Shown here one piece after another: positions 1 to 10,980 of a stretch of DNA of 64,000 bases (position 1 is the stretch's first letter; the number at the start of each line of letters is the position of its first letter). This DNA comes from Ditylenchus dipsaci (taxonomy: Eukaryota; Nematoda; Chromadorea; Rhabditida; Anguinidae): contig SADC01001370.1 in NCBI GenBank assembly GCA_004194705.1, positions 310,001 to 374,000 of the forward strand, written 5' to 3'. A program made the translations under genes and the position numbers. Under the pieces are notes generated by a model that did not search any database, was not told the DNA's origin, and saw only the letters and a program-made list of their open reading frames with translations.

Positions 1-118
1 TTTCGTCGCCGGCATATTTTCGTCGCCGGTATACTTTCGTCGCCACAGTTTTCGTCGCCCACATTTTTCGTCGCCGGTATATTTTCGTCGCCCACAATTT
101 TCGTCGCCCGCATATTGT
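1..118. repeat. GTCGCC minisatellite, left arm
   Basis: Tandem degenerate units of about 16-18 bp with the core TTTTCGTCGCC followed by variable spacers (GGTATA, CACAA, GCATAT). The array is cut by the window edge. The same units return in reverse complement at about 862-1140, so the two arrays form an inverted pair around roughly 740 bp of unrelated sequence. Long open frames across these arrays are a by-product of stop-free repeat units. Confidence 0.9.
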
Positions 119-861
119 AGTGGGGCTAAGGGGGGTCAACAAGTACAAGTAAGTAAGAAGAGTTTATTATACCACACGAGCAAATACATATACAGGGTCT
201 ACCGAAGGGCGGTTTGCAGCCCATGCACACACGGGCGGTTTGGGTAATTGCCGGCGGTGGGCGACGGCCACCGCCATCACTACTCCGTAGCCCCCCCACT
301 CTGGTGCTTGTGCTCTGTACCGCCCTTTTATAGGTATATGGTGCTGGCCTAGGCGGAAGGCCTGGTGTATCTCTCGGGGAAGCTAGAGAAAAGAAATCGC
401 TTTTGAACGGGAGAAAGATTGGCTGTCGTTTGAGTGATCACTTGATTCGGTGTCTAAACACTGATAGTGAATGCGAATATCTAATCAAATTTAGCAATGC
501 GTACCATATCAGTGAAAGTTGTGATGAATCGAACTTGCTCATCGCGCACCATAGCATTAATCGACAGCCAAGGAGATACTGGATGGGTCGAATGAGAACC
601 GAGAACGGAACGCAATTTTTTATTGCTTTCACGAGATGTAGTCGCATCTTGCACCCGAACTCCCACTGATCGCATCTGTAGAATGAAAGATTCTTGTCCA
701 CAGAATTCTTTTTTTTTCGAGCTCCATGCACCAAAAAAATTGTTTTTTGATTCTGAGTCGAATGGCGTTTACAGAATTTCGAAATTTCATCATAGAAAAG
801 AGTTATGATCGTTTAAAGTGTTCCAAAAAAATTGGCCCACCCTGTAAAACAATGCCGAGAA
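119..861. other. spacer between the minisatellite arms, no gene recognised
   Basis: No recognisable coding sequence. Short overlapping ORFs on both strands resemble no family I know. The stretch may be the inner part of a foldback element bounded by the two arrays, but no target duplication is visible because the left end lies outside the window. Confidence 0.4.
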
Positions 862-1140
862 AAATATGCCGGCGACGAAAGTATGCGGGCGACGAAAATT
901 GTGGGCGACAAAAATATACCGGCGACGAAAATATGCCGGCGACGAAAATATGCGGGCGACGAAAATATGCGGGCGACGAAAATTGTGGGCGACGAAAATT
1001 GTGGGCGACGAAAACTGTGGCGACGAAAGTATACCGGCGACGAAAATATGCCGGCGACGAAAAATGTGGCGACGAAAATTGTGGGCGACGAAAATTGTGG
1101 CGACGAAAATGTGGGCGACGAAAATTCTGACGACGAAACG
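862..1140. repeat. GTCGCC minisatellite, right arm (inverted)
   Basis: About sixteen units of GGCGACGAAAAT with variable spacers (ATGCC, ATGCG, TTGTG), the reverse complement of the array at 1-118. The open frames here are repetitive and show no complexity expected of a protein. Confidence 0.9.
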
Positions 1141-3340
1141 TCCTGCACCCCAAAATCCCTGAACGCCCTTATGCCCCTCATTTTTATAAAATCATGCTTA
1201 TTTTCACCCTTCAAATTTTTTAAAAGTATTATTCGGCAGTGCCGAATCGGCACTAATTATTTAGATTTAAATTTTTTGTCTAATCATACTGTAAATAAGA
1301 AAATTTTATAAACAGTGACGTACTCAGAAAGGGGGTGACTTTTCACCACCCCAGCTATCAAAGTTAATCAATTGGATTTCGGGGCAGTGGCGCCGAAAAC
1401 GAGCACTGTATAACATGATCTTGAAAATTTTGTTAGCCTGCCCGCTCCATCAAAAGTTCTCGAGTACGCCTCTAACTGTAGGAATGTTTCAATATTTACC
1501 CTAGGGTGGTCACTTAAAAAGGTCACATGTGGGCGAATTGGGATGAATCGCCCGATAAAAGATGAACGGCTCTAAAGTTTATTTTCATTTCTATGTACCC
1601 ATGTTATTTGTCAAAAGAAAAAGGAGACTCTGGCGGTCATGTTGGTGCCTCTGTTTACCTATGTTGAAATTTAAAAAATTGGCACAGGGTCAATTTGAAG
1701 AATCATAAAAGGGGTGAAAATAAATAAGGGTAAATTGATAGGATGGTCAGTTAAAAAAATTCACTTCCAGAGTCGATCATGCTAGCCATGATCACAATGA
1801 TCAACAACACAATGTTCAAGAACGAAAAAAATTCATTTTCGAATATATACATTATTGCTTGACAATAAAGTTAAAAATTTATATAACAAATATATAAAAA
1901 ACAGTAAGGAAATTTTCCTCCATAAATTAAATAGGGTCCAGTATTCCTTACAGACAAGCAATGTGTAAAAAAGTTTCTAAACTAATTTAAAAAGTCTCTC
2001 TTCCGACTTATTAGCAGTGAACTTACACAGAGAAAGGTCCTGCTAACAGATGTGTCCCGCCCATTGTCGCCTTCTTCTCAGTTATCATCAAAAACAGTGC
2101 TCAACGTGCTTTCAGGCCCATCGACGCCGAACCTTTTTTGTGTGATTGTGTTGCAAGAGGAGTATTGTTGTTGTGTGTGAGTGAGCCCTTTGATTGTGAC
2201 CCTTTAATTCCATATAAGACCATTTTTGAAGAAAAAGCCGAGAATTCTTGTGTTTCTTTTGTTCTTCTTGTTCCAGCCAGCTAATTAATACAACAAAAAC
2301 ATTGCTGCTGGAGCTATTGTTGTGTGAGGCAAGAGGTCAAACCAGTTTGTTGTCAAGGTTGCGTCACCCAACTTCCAAGGCTGTTCCATTTGCAAACAGA
2401 AAGCAATAACGTTTGTGTCTGTTTTTCTTGTGATTTTCTTAAATAATGGTGTCGGATTTAATTTATTGCAAAATAACAAAAGGATAAACACCAATTTATG
2501 AAAACACACCACACAATTCATCATTTCACATCACCTTTTTAAATATGAGTGAAAATAATAATATGCATAACCTAATTTTTTTATTTATTCATCTCGAACT
2601 AATTAGAAATTTATTAGTAAAACTAATTAGTAATTAATTCGACATCCGACTTTCATTGTGGCCACCCAATTAATGGTACCCACTATCGAGGGTAGAAGGG
2701 CGCAAGAAATTCCCAGCATTTTAAATTAAATATACGAACGGTTTTTTTGCAATAGTGTTAAAAATATATTTTGTTTGGTATATAATGTGAAAGACACGAT
2801 TTTTGCTTGGCTTCTTGTGGAGACCAGAGGGCATTTAGAGGCCATCCACAGTCCAGGACCAAAACTACAGGGCAGACAAAAATAACAAGTGCCGCCGTTT
2901 TTTTAATTGAGCGCCGTCGCTTCAGCCACCGCCAACAAAAAGGGGTGAAAAACCCCGAAAAAATTTGCTTGCTCCGGAAGCTTCAAAGCATTGGAGTGTT
3001 TAGGTGGTTTTTTCACTCCTAGAACTATTTTGGATTTTATCTGCCTTTAGAACAAATTTTTTACTCGGCTTGTTTATACTCCTTTTGTAAGCCGAATGTC
3101 CTCTACAAAATACGTATTTTGTCATGCATACTTAGAGTCGAACGAATGCCTAGAGCCTCCTATTTCGAATAAGACCAAAATCTCGTCAAGACGAAAGAAA
3201 TTCAAAAATTTATGACCAAAACAAATCTTTCGCGAAGAATGGGGCACCTTGTATATGTATATGGTGCTATTTAGGTATGCTACTTTTTTAAATAAGAGAT
3301 GGATATTTCTATTCATGGACTCATAAAAATTGATGACGTT
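1141..3340. other. AT-rich stretch with no supported gene
   Basis: No convincing gene. A minus-strand frame at 2285-2400 ends in a protein-like stretch (TLTTNWFDLLPHTT) but has no clear acceptor or neighbouring exon. A plus-strand frame near 3120-3210 has a protein-like lysine- and arginine-rich end (KISSRRKKFKNL) before a stop. Both are too isolated to call. Confidence 0.3.
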
Positions 3341-3345
3341 TTGTT

Positions 3346-4005
3346 CCAGCTCACCGAGCTGCTTGTAGAAGGGGAAGTCTACTTTCCATTTAGAGGTTAG
3401 ATCATAATTCCCACTACTGTATGGAGCTTTTTGAATCCTTCTTGTTCTTTTAAGCTAATTGTTACGTCAGAGATTCAACTGCCTTTGGTCAGAGAGATGA
3501 AGATGAGAAAAGATTGCTTAGCAGTTCCTTTTCTATGTAAACGTTTTTGAAAATAAAGCGACCTACTTGCCTTTACTGCTCCAGTCAAGTGCTCTGTCTT
3601 AACAATTACGAAGAATACACTAAATCGAAAGCACGGTTCATTATGTTTTTAAGGAAACCAACCGAGTCGTAAAAAATATAAACTTAATCGAGAGTTACAC
3701 GAAATCCAAAGTAGACTATAGTGAGACTCCCTACCAGTGCTGTAAATTGGGAATTTCGGGCACCGCCCCGGAAATTTTGGCACCGGGCGCCGACCTCTAA
3801 AATTTCGGCACCGGGAACCGACCTCCGAAATTTCGTCACCGGGAACCGCACCAGGCACCGGCGGTGCCGGTGCAGCCGATGCCGCACCGGTGCCATTTAC
3901 AGCACTACTTCCTAAAAAAGAAAGAGGCCTAAGGCAAGATCTAAAGGATGACAGCGAAGACAAAAGTGGGCCAGAATTTCATTTTCGGCGTATCTCTGCT
4001 TGAGT
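3346..4005 (+). CDS. possible exons of an unidentified gene
   Basis: Three short exon-like blocks can be joined by splice motifs. The first follows TTGTTCCAG at about 3349 (LTELLVEGEVYFPFR) and ends at GAG|GTTAGA. The second follows ACGTCAG at about 3469 (EIQLPLVREMKMRKDC) and ends near 3540. A third, near 3909-4005, reads LPKKERGLRQDLKDD and continues to a stop. The first two join in frame across an intron of about 75 bp. I do not recognise the family. The last junction spans a small GC-rich element (3736-3908) and is uncertain. This could be a real small protein or chance frames. Confidence 0.3.
3736..3908. mobile_element. small GC-rich palindromic MITE
   Basis: Inverted ends AGTGCTGTAAAT and ATTTACAGCACT enclose about 150 bp of GC-rich, internally palindromic sequence built from GCACCG repeats, unlike the AT-rich surroundings. 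No coding capacity is supported. Confidence 0.7.
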
Positions 4006-4008
4006 ATT

Positions 4009-4527
4009 AACAGATTCTCAGCCTTCTTTTTGTTTCTTTACACTCCCTGTTGGCTTTTAATCTATTTATAATGATGTCTCTAATAAACTTGTTCAACCGA
4101 AATAAAACTGCAAGTTCAGAGTGAGTATTTTAAATCCTTTGTATCTGTTATTTAAAGGGGGTGTGTACTTTAGGTCCTGAATATTTGAAAAGTTGTCTCG
4201 AGCGGGAAATCAATGCAAACAAATTTGTTTTTCCTCTGAAACGATACAACAACACCATCTTCATCAGCAAAGATCAACGGTCTCACAATTTTCTGAATCA
4301 CCACATCGATTATTTAAAAATTTGCATGGCAAATAAAACAACTGCAGCATGGCTTCGGGGGAAACTCATTTTTAAAATTTTGTAACTTCGACGCTTGATG
4401 ATTTGAGAATTTCGCTCTCAACTCTAGGGCAAAATTTCGCTAAAACATTTTAGAGCAGGATTAATAGAAGAGGGAGCACATAGTTCTGCTTAGAAGGGTC
4501 AATGCTAGAGCAGTATTCACGGACTGA
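4009..4527. other. no gene recognised
   Basis: AT-rich sequence with a 74-codon frame (4161-4385) that has no recognisable similarity and no flanking exon signals. I see nothing else in it. Confidence 0.3.
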
Positions 4528-4763
4528 CCAGCAACCGGATACAAATTTTTACCGGATACAGCAACCGGATACAATTTCTTTTCTAAAGTACAAAAAGTAT
4601 GTTTAAACCGCACGTTTGAGTCCGTCCTAACGGGTGCTGGCCTACCCTGAGCCTAAGTGCGTGAAATTTCTAAAAATCGAAAAAAGTTGAAAAAAATTAA
4701 CAGGGGGGACCAAGTTAAAATTTGTCACTGTATCCGGTTACAATTTGTATCCGGTTGCTGTTT
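4528..4763. mobile_element. palindromic element with CAGCAACCGGATACAA ends
   Basis: The left end carries CAGCAACCGGATACAAATT and the right end its reverse complement (AATTTGTATCCGGTTGCTG). A second inverted motif, ACCGGATACAG / CTGTATCCGGT, lies just inside each end. About 235 bp long with no coding frame, consistent with a MITE. Confidence 0.8.
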
Positions 4764-5079
4764 TACCGTATTCACGTACAGAGATAAATTTTATAAGAGA
4801 TATTTTTATCAGCTTTCGGCTCAAGACAAATGTTCAAATATTCCGGACCTAAAGTACACGGCACCCCTTTAACTTTTTTGCTACATGTGTGAAGTGGTTG
4901 TTTGTTACGATTTCAATAAACTACCTGACTAAATCCATGAAGAATTTATTACGCTTAGACCAAATTTATGTGTATGTACAGCATACAAGTTTTAAAACTG
5001 GATGAATAACATATACCGAAAATATCAAATAAATTACAAACAAAGTGTTACCAGGACCATAAAAACAACTAAACAGTTT

Positions 5080-7385
5080 CTACAAAACAGCAAATTCATC
5101 GAACTCAACTAATGGATGTGTAGAAGAAGAATTAGAAAAATAGTGATTTTTGTCATGCTCTACCAATAAACTACTGCTCTCCACCACCACCTCCTCATGT
5201 TTGCTGCTGTGAACATACTCTTCTTGGTCTAGAACACTGTACTCGCCATCCACCCAGTTCGACTCGTAGTCAAAACCACCTTGTTCAGTCATGAAATCGA
5301 CCATTTGGTAGTCTTGCTCCTCTTGTCCGTTGGTGCAGAACATCGCATCTTCGCATCCCTCCACCAACCCTTCTGTGATCGTGCTGAACTCATCAGATGA
5401 ACAACCAGAAGACCATTCCAAACCAGATGCTGTGTAGCCAGCACCGCTAGCAGTCGTGAAGGAGCAGAGCAGTATGAAGAGGTGGTAGGTGATGGTGAGC
5501 TCATCCATTGGGTTGATGGCACCTGCAAAATTTGCAGATTTTAGCAGACTATTTAACTAATTTTCTTTTTTAATTTGAAAAGGTCAGAAATCCTAAAAGT
5601 TGGTGGTTAATAGTTGTAATGGACACTTGTGTTCGCTGAACATTTTCCGAAATAACTTCAAAGTAAACACAAAACAAAAAACGCGTTTTTAGAAAAGTGA
5701 GAGTCAAGCAAGAGTCAATGAACCATCAGCAAGCACATAAATTAACAAAAATTTACCGGATTTCTGCTATTCTCGAGAATTTAAGCAATGATACAAATTT
5801 GGAAAAATGCCCACGTTTGGAAAAAAGTGTACCGCATTTTTTTCAGTTGGTTATAGTCAAAAGTAAGTCAAAAGTACTAATATGCTCACTTCTTTTGAAG
5901 GGATGACACCATCAGGTAGCCGTGCAGCTCTATTTTTTACGATAATTCTTAATATAATTTGTTGAAACATTTTTTTGTAAAAGTTAGCACAAAAAAGTAC
6001 AAGTATGAAGCAAGTCAGAAAAATAGTTTGGTTCATATTTTTATATTTTTGTGCTATATTTTTCAAAAATGTTGCAACAAATAATACTTCGTTAGAAACT
6101 AGAATTGCAAAGATACCTAATAGTGTTATCACTATTAAAAAATGTCAGATTTTGCCCTTTTGACTGAAGCAAAAAAGCTATGCACCTTTCCCCCAAACGC
6201 GGCCATTTTCACGTAGATCCATTTGTTTTTATTTTTATTGAAATTTATTTAAAACGCTTCTTTGAAAACATACCATTTGAGTGGTGGGACTGACAGCTGC
6301 TGTTGCCTCTTCCTGCTGCTGCGAAGCATCAACAACTGGAGCATACGTCTCACCTTCTGTCTCTTTTGGTGAAATTGGGCGGAACTCATCTTCAATGACT
6401 TGGTTGCAGAACTGGTGGATGGCATTCGGGTCGCTGCCCCGAACAAGTCATCAAAGATGGCTTCCAGTTCACAGTCTTCCGCCTCCTCTTGGTCTTCCAT
6501 TTGCCGAAGGCTAGAGTGAACAGGTGAAGCAGTACTACCATCATACTGGTCTTGTTGTTGGATGTGGGGGTTGTGAGGGGCAGAAGGGAAGGCAGGTTGA
6601 CCTCCTCTGGTCCACTGAAAATGCTCTTGGAGAGTGCCCGATCCCTCGGCTGGGGTTCGTTAATTGATACTGCTGATCCAAAGGCTCTCTCCGCTGGCAC
6701 TTCCAGGACTTTTGGGGACTCCGCCTACCTTCTGGCAACACAACTTCTGGCAGCAACTGGTAGTCTGGCTGTTGTTGGCTGCTGTTGACTGATGATGGTC
6801 TGATGTTCTCCAGTTCTCGTTGCAAATAGGCATTCTGGGTGCGCAGCCTGCTGGTCTCCTGCAACAAGGCTCTGACTGCACGTTCTAACTTCTGAGAGCG
6901 CTCTTTCTTGCGATCTCTGGCTGTTTGGGCTGCCACTCGGTTCTTAAGTTGCGCCTGTGAAGCTTCTCTTCTTTGGTGAGGTTGGTGAGCCTTTCCCTTT
7001 TTCGGGGTGCTGACTGGTTGGAGGAATAGATCAGGTCGTCCTGGTCAGGTCCGAAGTGCTCGCCCAACAGTTGGTAAACCTCGGCTATGTCCACGAGCTC
7101 AGGGGTGGCTGGTTGTGGTGGTGGGAGGTGTGGAGTACTACACAGTTCCACTTTCCTCTTCTTCGCTGCTAGTGGTGGCTGAGGCATGGCCCTTTGCAAA
7201 GGACGGGCTGTTCCAACTGATCTGGGTATGGTATACAGGGGTTGGGGTATCTTGTTGTTGGAGGGACTTAGTTTAATTTGACGGTGGGCAAGAATGGATG
7301 GCTGAGAAGATTTGAAAAGGTGGGTAGGGCGATGGGGCACAATGTAGATGGTCCTGCCCATAGGTGCTGATAAAGAAGGTGGCAT
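5080..7385 (-). CDS. XBP1: XBP1 bZIP transcription factor (unfolded protein response)
   Basis: ER-stress transcription factor activated by IRE1 splicing. Two exons are visible: 7385-6274, ending at CAAATG|GTATGT, and 5522-5080, starting after TTTGCAG and ending in TAG. The start is the Met at 7385 (MPPSLSAPMG). The segment RKRERLTNLTKEEKLHRRNL precedes the basic region NRVAAQTARDRKKERSQKLE and a leucine zipper (RAVRALLQETSRLRTQ), the XBP1 order. The unspliced frame stops at 6541. Removing 23 nt (6650-6672) shifts reading to SGPEEVNLPSLLPLTTPT and on into an acidic, glutamine- and Ser/Thr-rich activation region (MEDQEEAEDCELEAIFDDLF; later VEGCEDAMFCTNGQEEQDYQ). Four one-base frame breaks occur, near 6944 (inside the basic region), 6552, 6430 and 5461. 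All look like lost single bases, so consensus error is more likely than a pseudogene. Confidence 0.93.
5902..6130. mobile_element. palindromic element, family A, in the XBP1 intron
   Basis: Inverted ends (GATGACACCATCAGGTAGC / CTAATAGTGTTATC) surround a near-palindromic core. Related copies lie at about 21960-22190, 39145-39360 and 50130-50350, sharing the motif of a triplet-rich left end, AGTTTCTGGCGAGG-like sequence and a core containing AAGTATGAA. Sequences resembling AATGCCC-GCGTTT flank this copy and the 50-kb copy, suggesting a larger element or a preferred host repeat. Confidence 0.75.
6639..6681 (-). promoter_or_regulatory. IRE1 splice hairpin pair bounding a 23-nt XBP1 intron
   Basis: On the minus strand two 7-nt loops match the IRE1 consensus CNG^CNGN. 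The 5' loop is CAGCAGU (6675-6669), closed by GAU/AUC plus UU/AA around a bulge. The 3' loop is CAGCCGA (6652-6646), closed by CCC/GGG, an A-A mismatch, then CGA/UCG. Cuts after the third base of each loop release 6672-6650, exactly 23 nt, the length I recall for fly and worm xbp1. Joining TTG GAT CAG to CCG AGG GAT moves translation from the frame that stops at 6541 to the frame encoding the activation domain. Motif, structure, length and frame all agree. Confidence 0.92.
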
Positions 7386-8090
7386 GGGATGGCTGAAGTA
7401 TAGTTTAGTTATTTAACTACTGGTTGATAAATTAATTTGCAGGTTTAGAATAGAAAGAAAAAGTCAAACTAAGGGAATAGGAAAGGGTTGTGAAATGTGG
7501 AAGAGAAGGACACGTCAGCTTTACCCTCAAACAACCAATAAATAGGGCAGCCAGTATCAGCTAGTGGGGTGAGGAGTGCAGGCAAGAGACATGGAAAAGA
7601 AGGAGATACTGGAAGAATACAAGAGAAGAGAGAGACAGAGGTGCGGGCAGAGCAAGTGCTGTCGTGCTAAAGGCTGATTGGTTGAAATAATTTGTGGAGG
7701 GGGTGGAAGTGGGCGCAGCCTGCCAGGCGGATGGCAGCAACGTGGATGTTTTTATTAATGTTTGTTTGCTTAAACAAGATAAATAAATAACAGAAAAATA
7801 TGATAAACATAAATTTGTTAAAAATTTAAAAAAGGTCGACATTAATTTCAAAAGACGATACCTAATTTTTGTCAATTAAAGTAGGGTGAATGTGGTTAAA
7901 AGAGTACGTGCCAACATAAATGGCAACCGGAAAAAAGGCCTTTTAAAACTTTTTGTCGGGTGACGAAAGTCCCTTTTCGGTTATTTTGTCGGGCGACAAA
8001 AGTCCCTTTTCTCATTTTATTTTGCATTAGCCTCCGCCTGTCTGGTTTGATCGATTCAATCCATTTAAAGAGGGCGGGAAGCCATTTAGG
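7386..8090. other. upstream of XBP1, no gene recognised
   Basis: This region should contain the XBP1 promoter and 5' untranslated sequence on the minus strand. A 104-codon minus frame (7561-7875) is low in complexity and has no recognised similarity. No TATA box can be assigned with confidence. Confidence 0.3.
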
Positions 8091-8095
8091 TTTGA

Positions 8096-8370
8096 AAAAG
8101 AGGCTTCCATGGCGCAGTGCCAAAAACGTTTGCGTTTTTTGGCCAAAATGGTGTTGCAGGTTTGTTTATTTATTTTGGCTTATTTGACCAGTTGTAGGGG
8201 TAATTTGGGTCGCTGATTCCGAATCTGGCGTCAAAAAGCCTAATCACCCCTAGAACTGGTCAAACAAGCCAAAAAAAATAGCGTGCCACCACGTGGGATC
8301 GAACCTGAAACATTATGTTGGGCCAAAAAACGCTTACGCCATGGAAGCCTTTTTTCAAACCTAAATGTTA
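8096..8370. mobile_element. inverted pair of tRNA-derived SINE-like units
   Basis: On the minus strand TGGCGTAAGCG (A-box-like) is followed by GGTTCGATCCCACG (canonical B box) at about 8290-8345. The plus strand carries a similar head at about 8108 (TGGCGCAGTGCC). The two face each other around a short centre, forming an inverted pair. No tRNA cloverleaf is intact, so this is repeat sequence rather than a working tRNA gene. Confidence 0.6.
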
Positions 8371-8689
8371 ACACCTCCCTCCCCCCTCATTTAATCGATT
8401 CATCCAGTTGTTTTCATTTGTTTGGTTGTTTAATTTTGGTTATCAACCTCCAATCATCCTCAATTACTACAAATTAACCTTCAATCAATATCGGGCTTCT
8501 AAAATACAACAATGAGTGAACTTATTTTCTAAATTACTAAATCCTTCTCATCTGTTTGTATTACCTGGGGAGTTCAGTCAATATGAACATTCTTAGCTTC
8601 TGCTGCCTTTATAAGCATTCGAATGAACTTTGTCTATTCCGATATAACTTAAAGGACCACGGCTACGCGTTCTGGATTGTCCCCGCCAA

Positions 8690-8830
8690 TTCAAAAGTTT
8701 TCGCCTAATCATTGAACATCTGCACGGATTTTTCAGCTTGGTTTCTAATAAAACAAGGCCTAGAATTTAATTTTATTTGTAGTTTTGTTAGAAACCAAGT
8801 TGAGAAATCCGTACAGAAGGTCTCAAAATT
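8690..8830. repeat. palindromic repeat, family B
   Basis: Arms of the form CACGGATTTTTCAGCTTGG...CCAAGTTGAGAAATCCGTAC surround about 60 bp. A related palindrome lies at about 43860-44020, and one arm occurs near 22670-22750. All are preceded or followed by sequences resembling CCCCGCCAATTCAA. Confidence 0.75.
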
Positions 8831-9366
8831 TTGGAAAAGAAAAAAAATTTTAAAAAGATACTTGTTTAGAACAGACCACACCTCTTATTTTTGCACAATT
8901 TTCAATTTTTCCTCCAAACTTTTGAGATACAGGTTCCAATCCTGCTGATAGCAGACATTAATTTCCTTGACTAATAGGTATTTTCTTGATTATAAACATA
9001 GTCATAATCTAGGACAGTAATCATCAGGATGGGTACGGTAACCACCTGATACCTTTCCAAATGGGAATCCATCTCCAGAAATTATAATTTTTGATTTGGC
9101 TGAAAGCAAATTCAAAATCAATGTATCTTGTCGAGAATCATGTCCTGAATATGGTTTAACAATACGAAAAAGCGATTTCACTTGCAGCGGCTCTAGTTCT
9201 GGATTAATTTCAAACCGAGTGAGGTATCCAGGTGGTGCTCAGGTCATTGTATAGGTAAAGGTACTCTAGGTAAAGATACTCAGGTGTGATACAAAGAAAT
9301 GCCTTCAGTATCGGTACTCAGGCAAAAGAGCCTGGGCAGTAGTTATCGGGTGATGGTAATCAAGGA

Positions 9367-9545
9367 ATGCCGTATTTCCTCTAATTTTACCCCCCCCCTC
9401 TAATTGCTGCCCCCTAACTTCAAGTGGTCTGACATTTCTGTCTTCATTTAATGTTTGAGCTGTGTAAAAAGTGCCTGGCAGTGATTTCAAAAATCTAACA
9501 GGCACTTTTTATACAGCTTGAACACTTACACACACAGCTTACACA
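9367..9545. mobile_element. CCGTATTTCCTCTAAT-type element (partial)
   Basis: Begins GCCGTATTTCCTCTAATTTT and carries an inner inverted pair GTAAAAAGTGCCTG / CAGGCACTTTTTATAC. The inner sequence closely matches the element at 50874-51060. The matching right terminus is not evident here, so this copy is probably truncated. Confidence 0.7.
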
Positions 9546-9619
9546 GCTTGAAACTAATGAATTGTCCAAAAATAAGAGGTGTTGTCTGTTCTAAACAAGT
9601 ACCGAAAATCTGAAATTAA

Positions 9620-10573
9620 AAAAGCGGAAACGGTGGAACTCGTGCAAACCAAGAAAACGCAAAAAAACAAATTTTAAAATAAATTCTTTAGTTTAAGATA
9701 TAAGTCCTCAAAGTAGGAAGTGTCGGGTTATTAAAGACTGTCGGCCTATTGGAGATAATATGGTAGATGATATTATACCGGTTTTATGGATTATGCAGAA
9801 AACTTAAAAAATCTAGATGAGAAAGCATGTAAAAATTTTCGAGGGAGAAAAAGCTAAAATATCAATTACCGACCCTCAATAAAAAAATTATAAAAAACTT
9901 TACCAAAAATGTCGTTTTTCAATGAAAAAAATATTGTCCTGAATCCGAATGTGTTGAGATCAGATAAGAATAAATTTTATGAGCTGAGATATAGCAATTA
10001 TGACCTTACCGGAGTATACCCCGCGCCATTTTCCGAAAAAAAATCACCATAGTTTGATCTTTTGACTTGTGGGTCCAATGGAATTAAACCAAAATGGCTA
10101 CGTGGATATCCTTAAAAGTACAAAAAATATTGGATTTTTTTTGTTTTTGGAAGTCCCAATATTTGTGAATGTTCAATTATAATATTTGGTTTTTTCGTAT
10201 TAGTGCGAAAATGATAAATTTAGATAAGCGCAGTTTAAAAGTTATAAAGAAAAGCAAAGGCGCAAAATCAAACATATTTTTTATGGTTTATATTGTCATT
10301 TCTAAAAAGTTTTTAACTTTATGAATAAAAAATAATTAGAGTTATAGGCTATAGCTATAACTTATAGCTTAGTATTTTAGGTAAAATTCTAGTGGTATCG
10401 AGGAAGTTCGAGGAATTTTTTATTATTTAATATTTAATTTTATTGCTCATGAAATTAAAATTTTCAAAGCATTTGAGTCATTTCTAAGAACGATCACTTA
10501 TTTTACAGCTAAGATTGTGAGAAAACATGCTTTAAGCTTTTGACTATACCTAATATTTGCTTTAGGCCCGAGA
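9620..10573. other. AT-rich intergenic DNA, no gene recognised
   Basis: Sequence between the divergent XBP1 and NDUFV3-like genes. No open frame of interest and no strong palindrome. TTTGCTTTAG at about 10556-10565 precedes the NDUFV3-like start and could be the acceptor of an intron in its 5' untranslated region. Confidence 0.4.
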
Positions 10574-10980
10574 ATGTTGCACAGATGTATGACAATAAAA
10601 TCTACGCTAACTTTTTGTAAAAACTACGCTCATCAATTGCTCTTCTCTACTTCGTCGGTTGTTGGTGGTGCTAATGAACTGGACGGAGCTGGCACTTCTA
10701 CAGGCATTGAGCATGCTCTCAAGTACAATCAGCTAGGCATCAGCAAATACAAAAAGGATGCCAAGGATTACAAGTGCTCGGAGTATCTGCATTTCAACAC
10801 CTATTCTTTCTACGACAAAGAGGCGGGTTGCATTCAATTTGAAATTTTACCAAATCTTGGGTTTAGATTGAACTGCAGCAATATCGTGCCGAACAGCCTT
10901 CGAACCAAAAGCCTGATGTGGAGCCAAAGCTGAAGGGATTCGCAGAACCGAAGTCGGAAAAGCTACCAAAGAAATATTAA
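10574..10980 (+). CDS. NDUFV3: NDUFV3-like mitochondrial complex I subunit
   Basis: Predicted small accessory subunit of NADH:ubiquinone oxidoreductase in the mitochondrial matrix arm. The start at 10574 opens a leader rich in Lys, Arg, Ser and Thr with no acidic residue in the first 28 positions, as expected of a mitochondrial presequence. The C-terminal motif HFNTYSFYDKE-IELQQYRAEQPS aligns without gaps to the conserved NDUFV3 pattern (S/N-T-Y-x-F-x-D ... E-L-x-x-[FY]-R-x-x-Q-P-S). It requires an intron at 10823-10866 with GAG|GCGGGT and TTTAG ends, a GC-AG intron of 44 nt. Translation then ends at TAA (10978-10980). If the intron is not spliced, the frame reads to a stop at 10931-10933 and loses the motif. 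Confidence 0.8.

Noticed and set aside
862..1140. CRISPR-like spacing of repeats
   Set aside because: Units are degenerate, the spacers are themselves repeats and only 4-6 bp long, and the surrounding genes are animal genes.
803..1311. Overlapping ORFs of 98-159 codons on both strands
   Set aside because: They translate the minisatellite in several frames and have no sequence complexity.
2285..2524. Minus ORF ending NWFDLLPHTTIAPAAMFLLY
   Set aside because: Protein-like at its end, but no clear acceptor, partner exon or recognised family, so not called.
5080..7385. XBP1 as a pseudogene
   Set aside because: The frame breaks are single bases, the splice sites and IRE1 hairpins are perfect, and neighbouring genes show the same kind of break.
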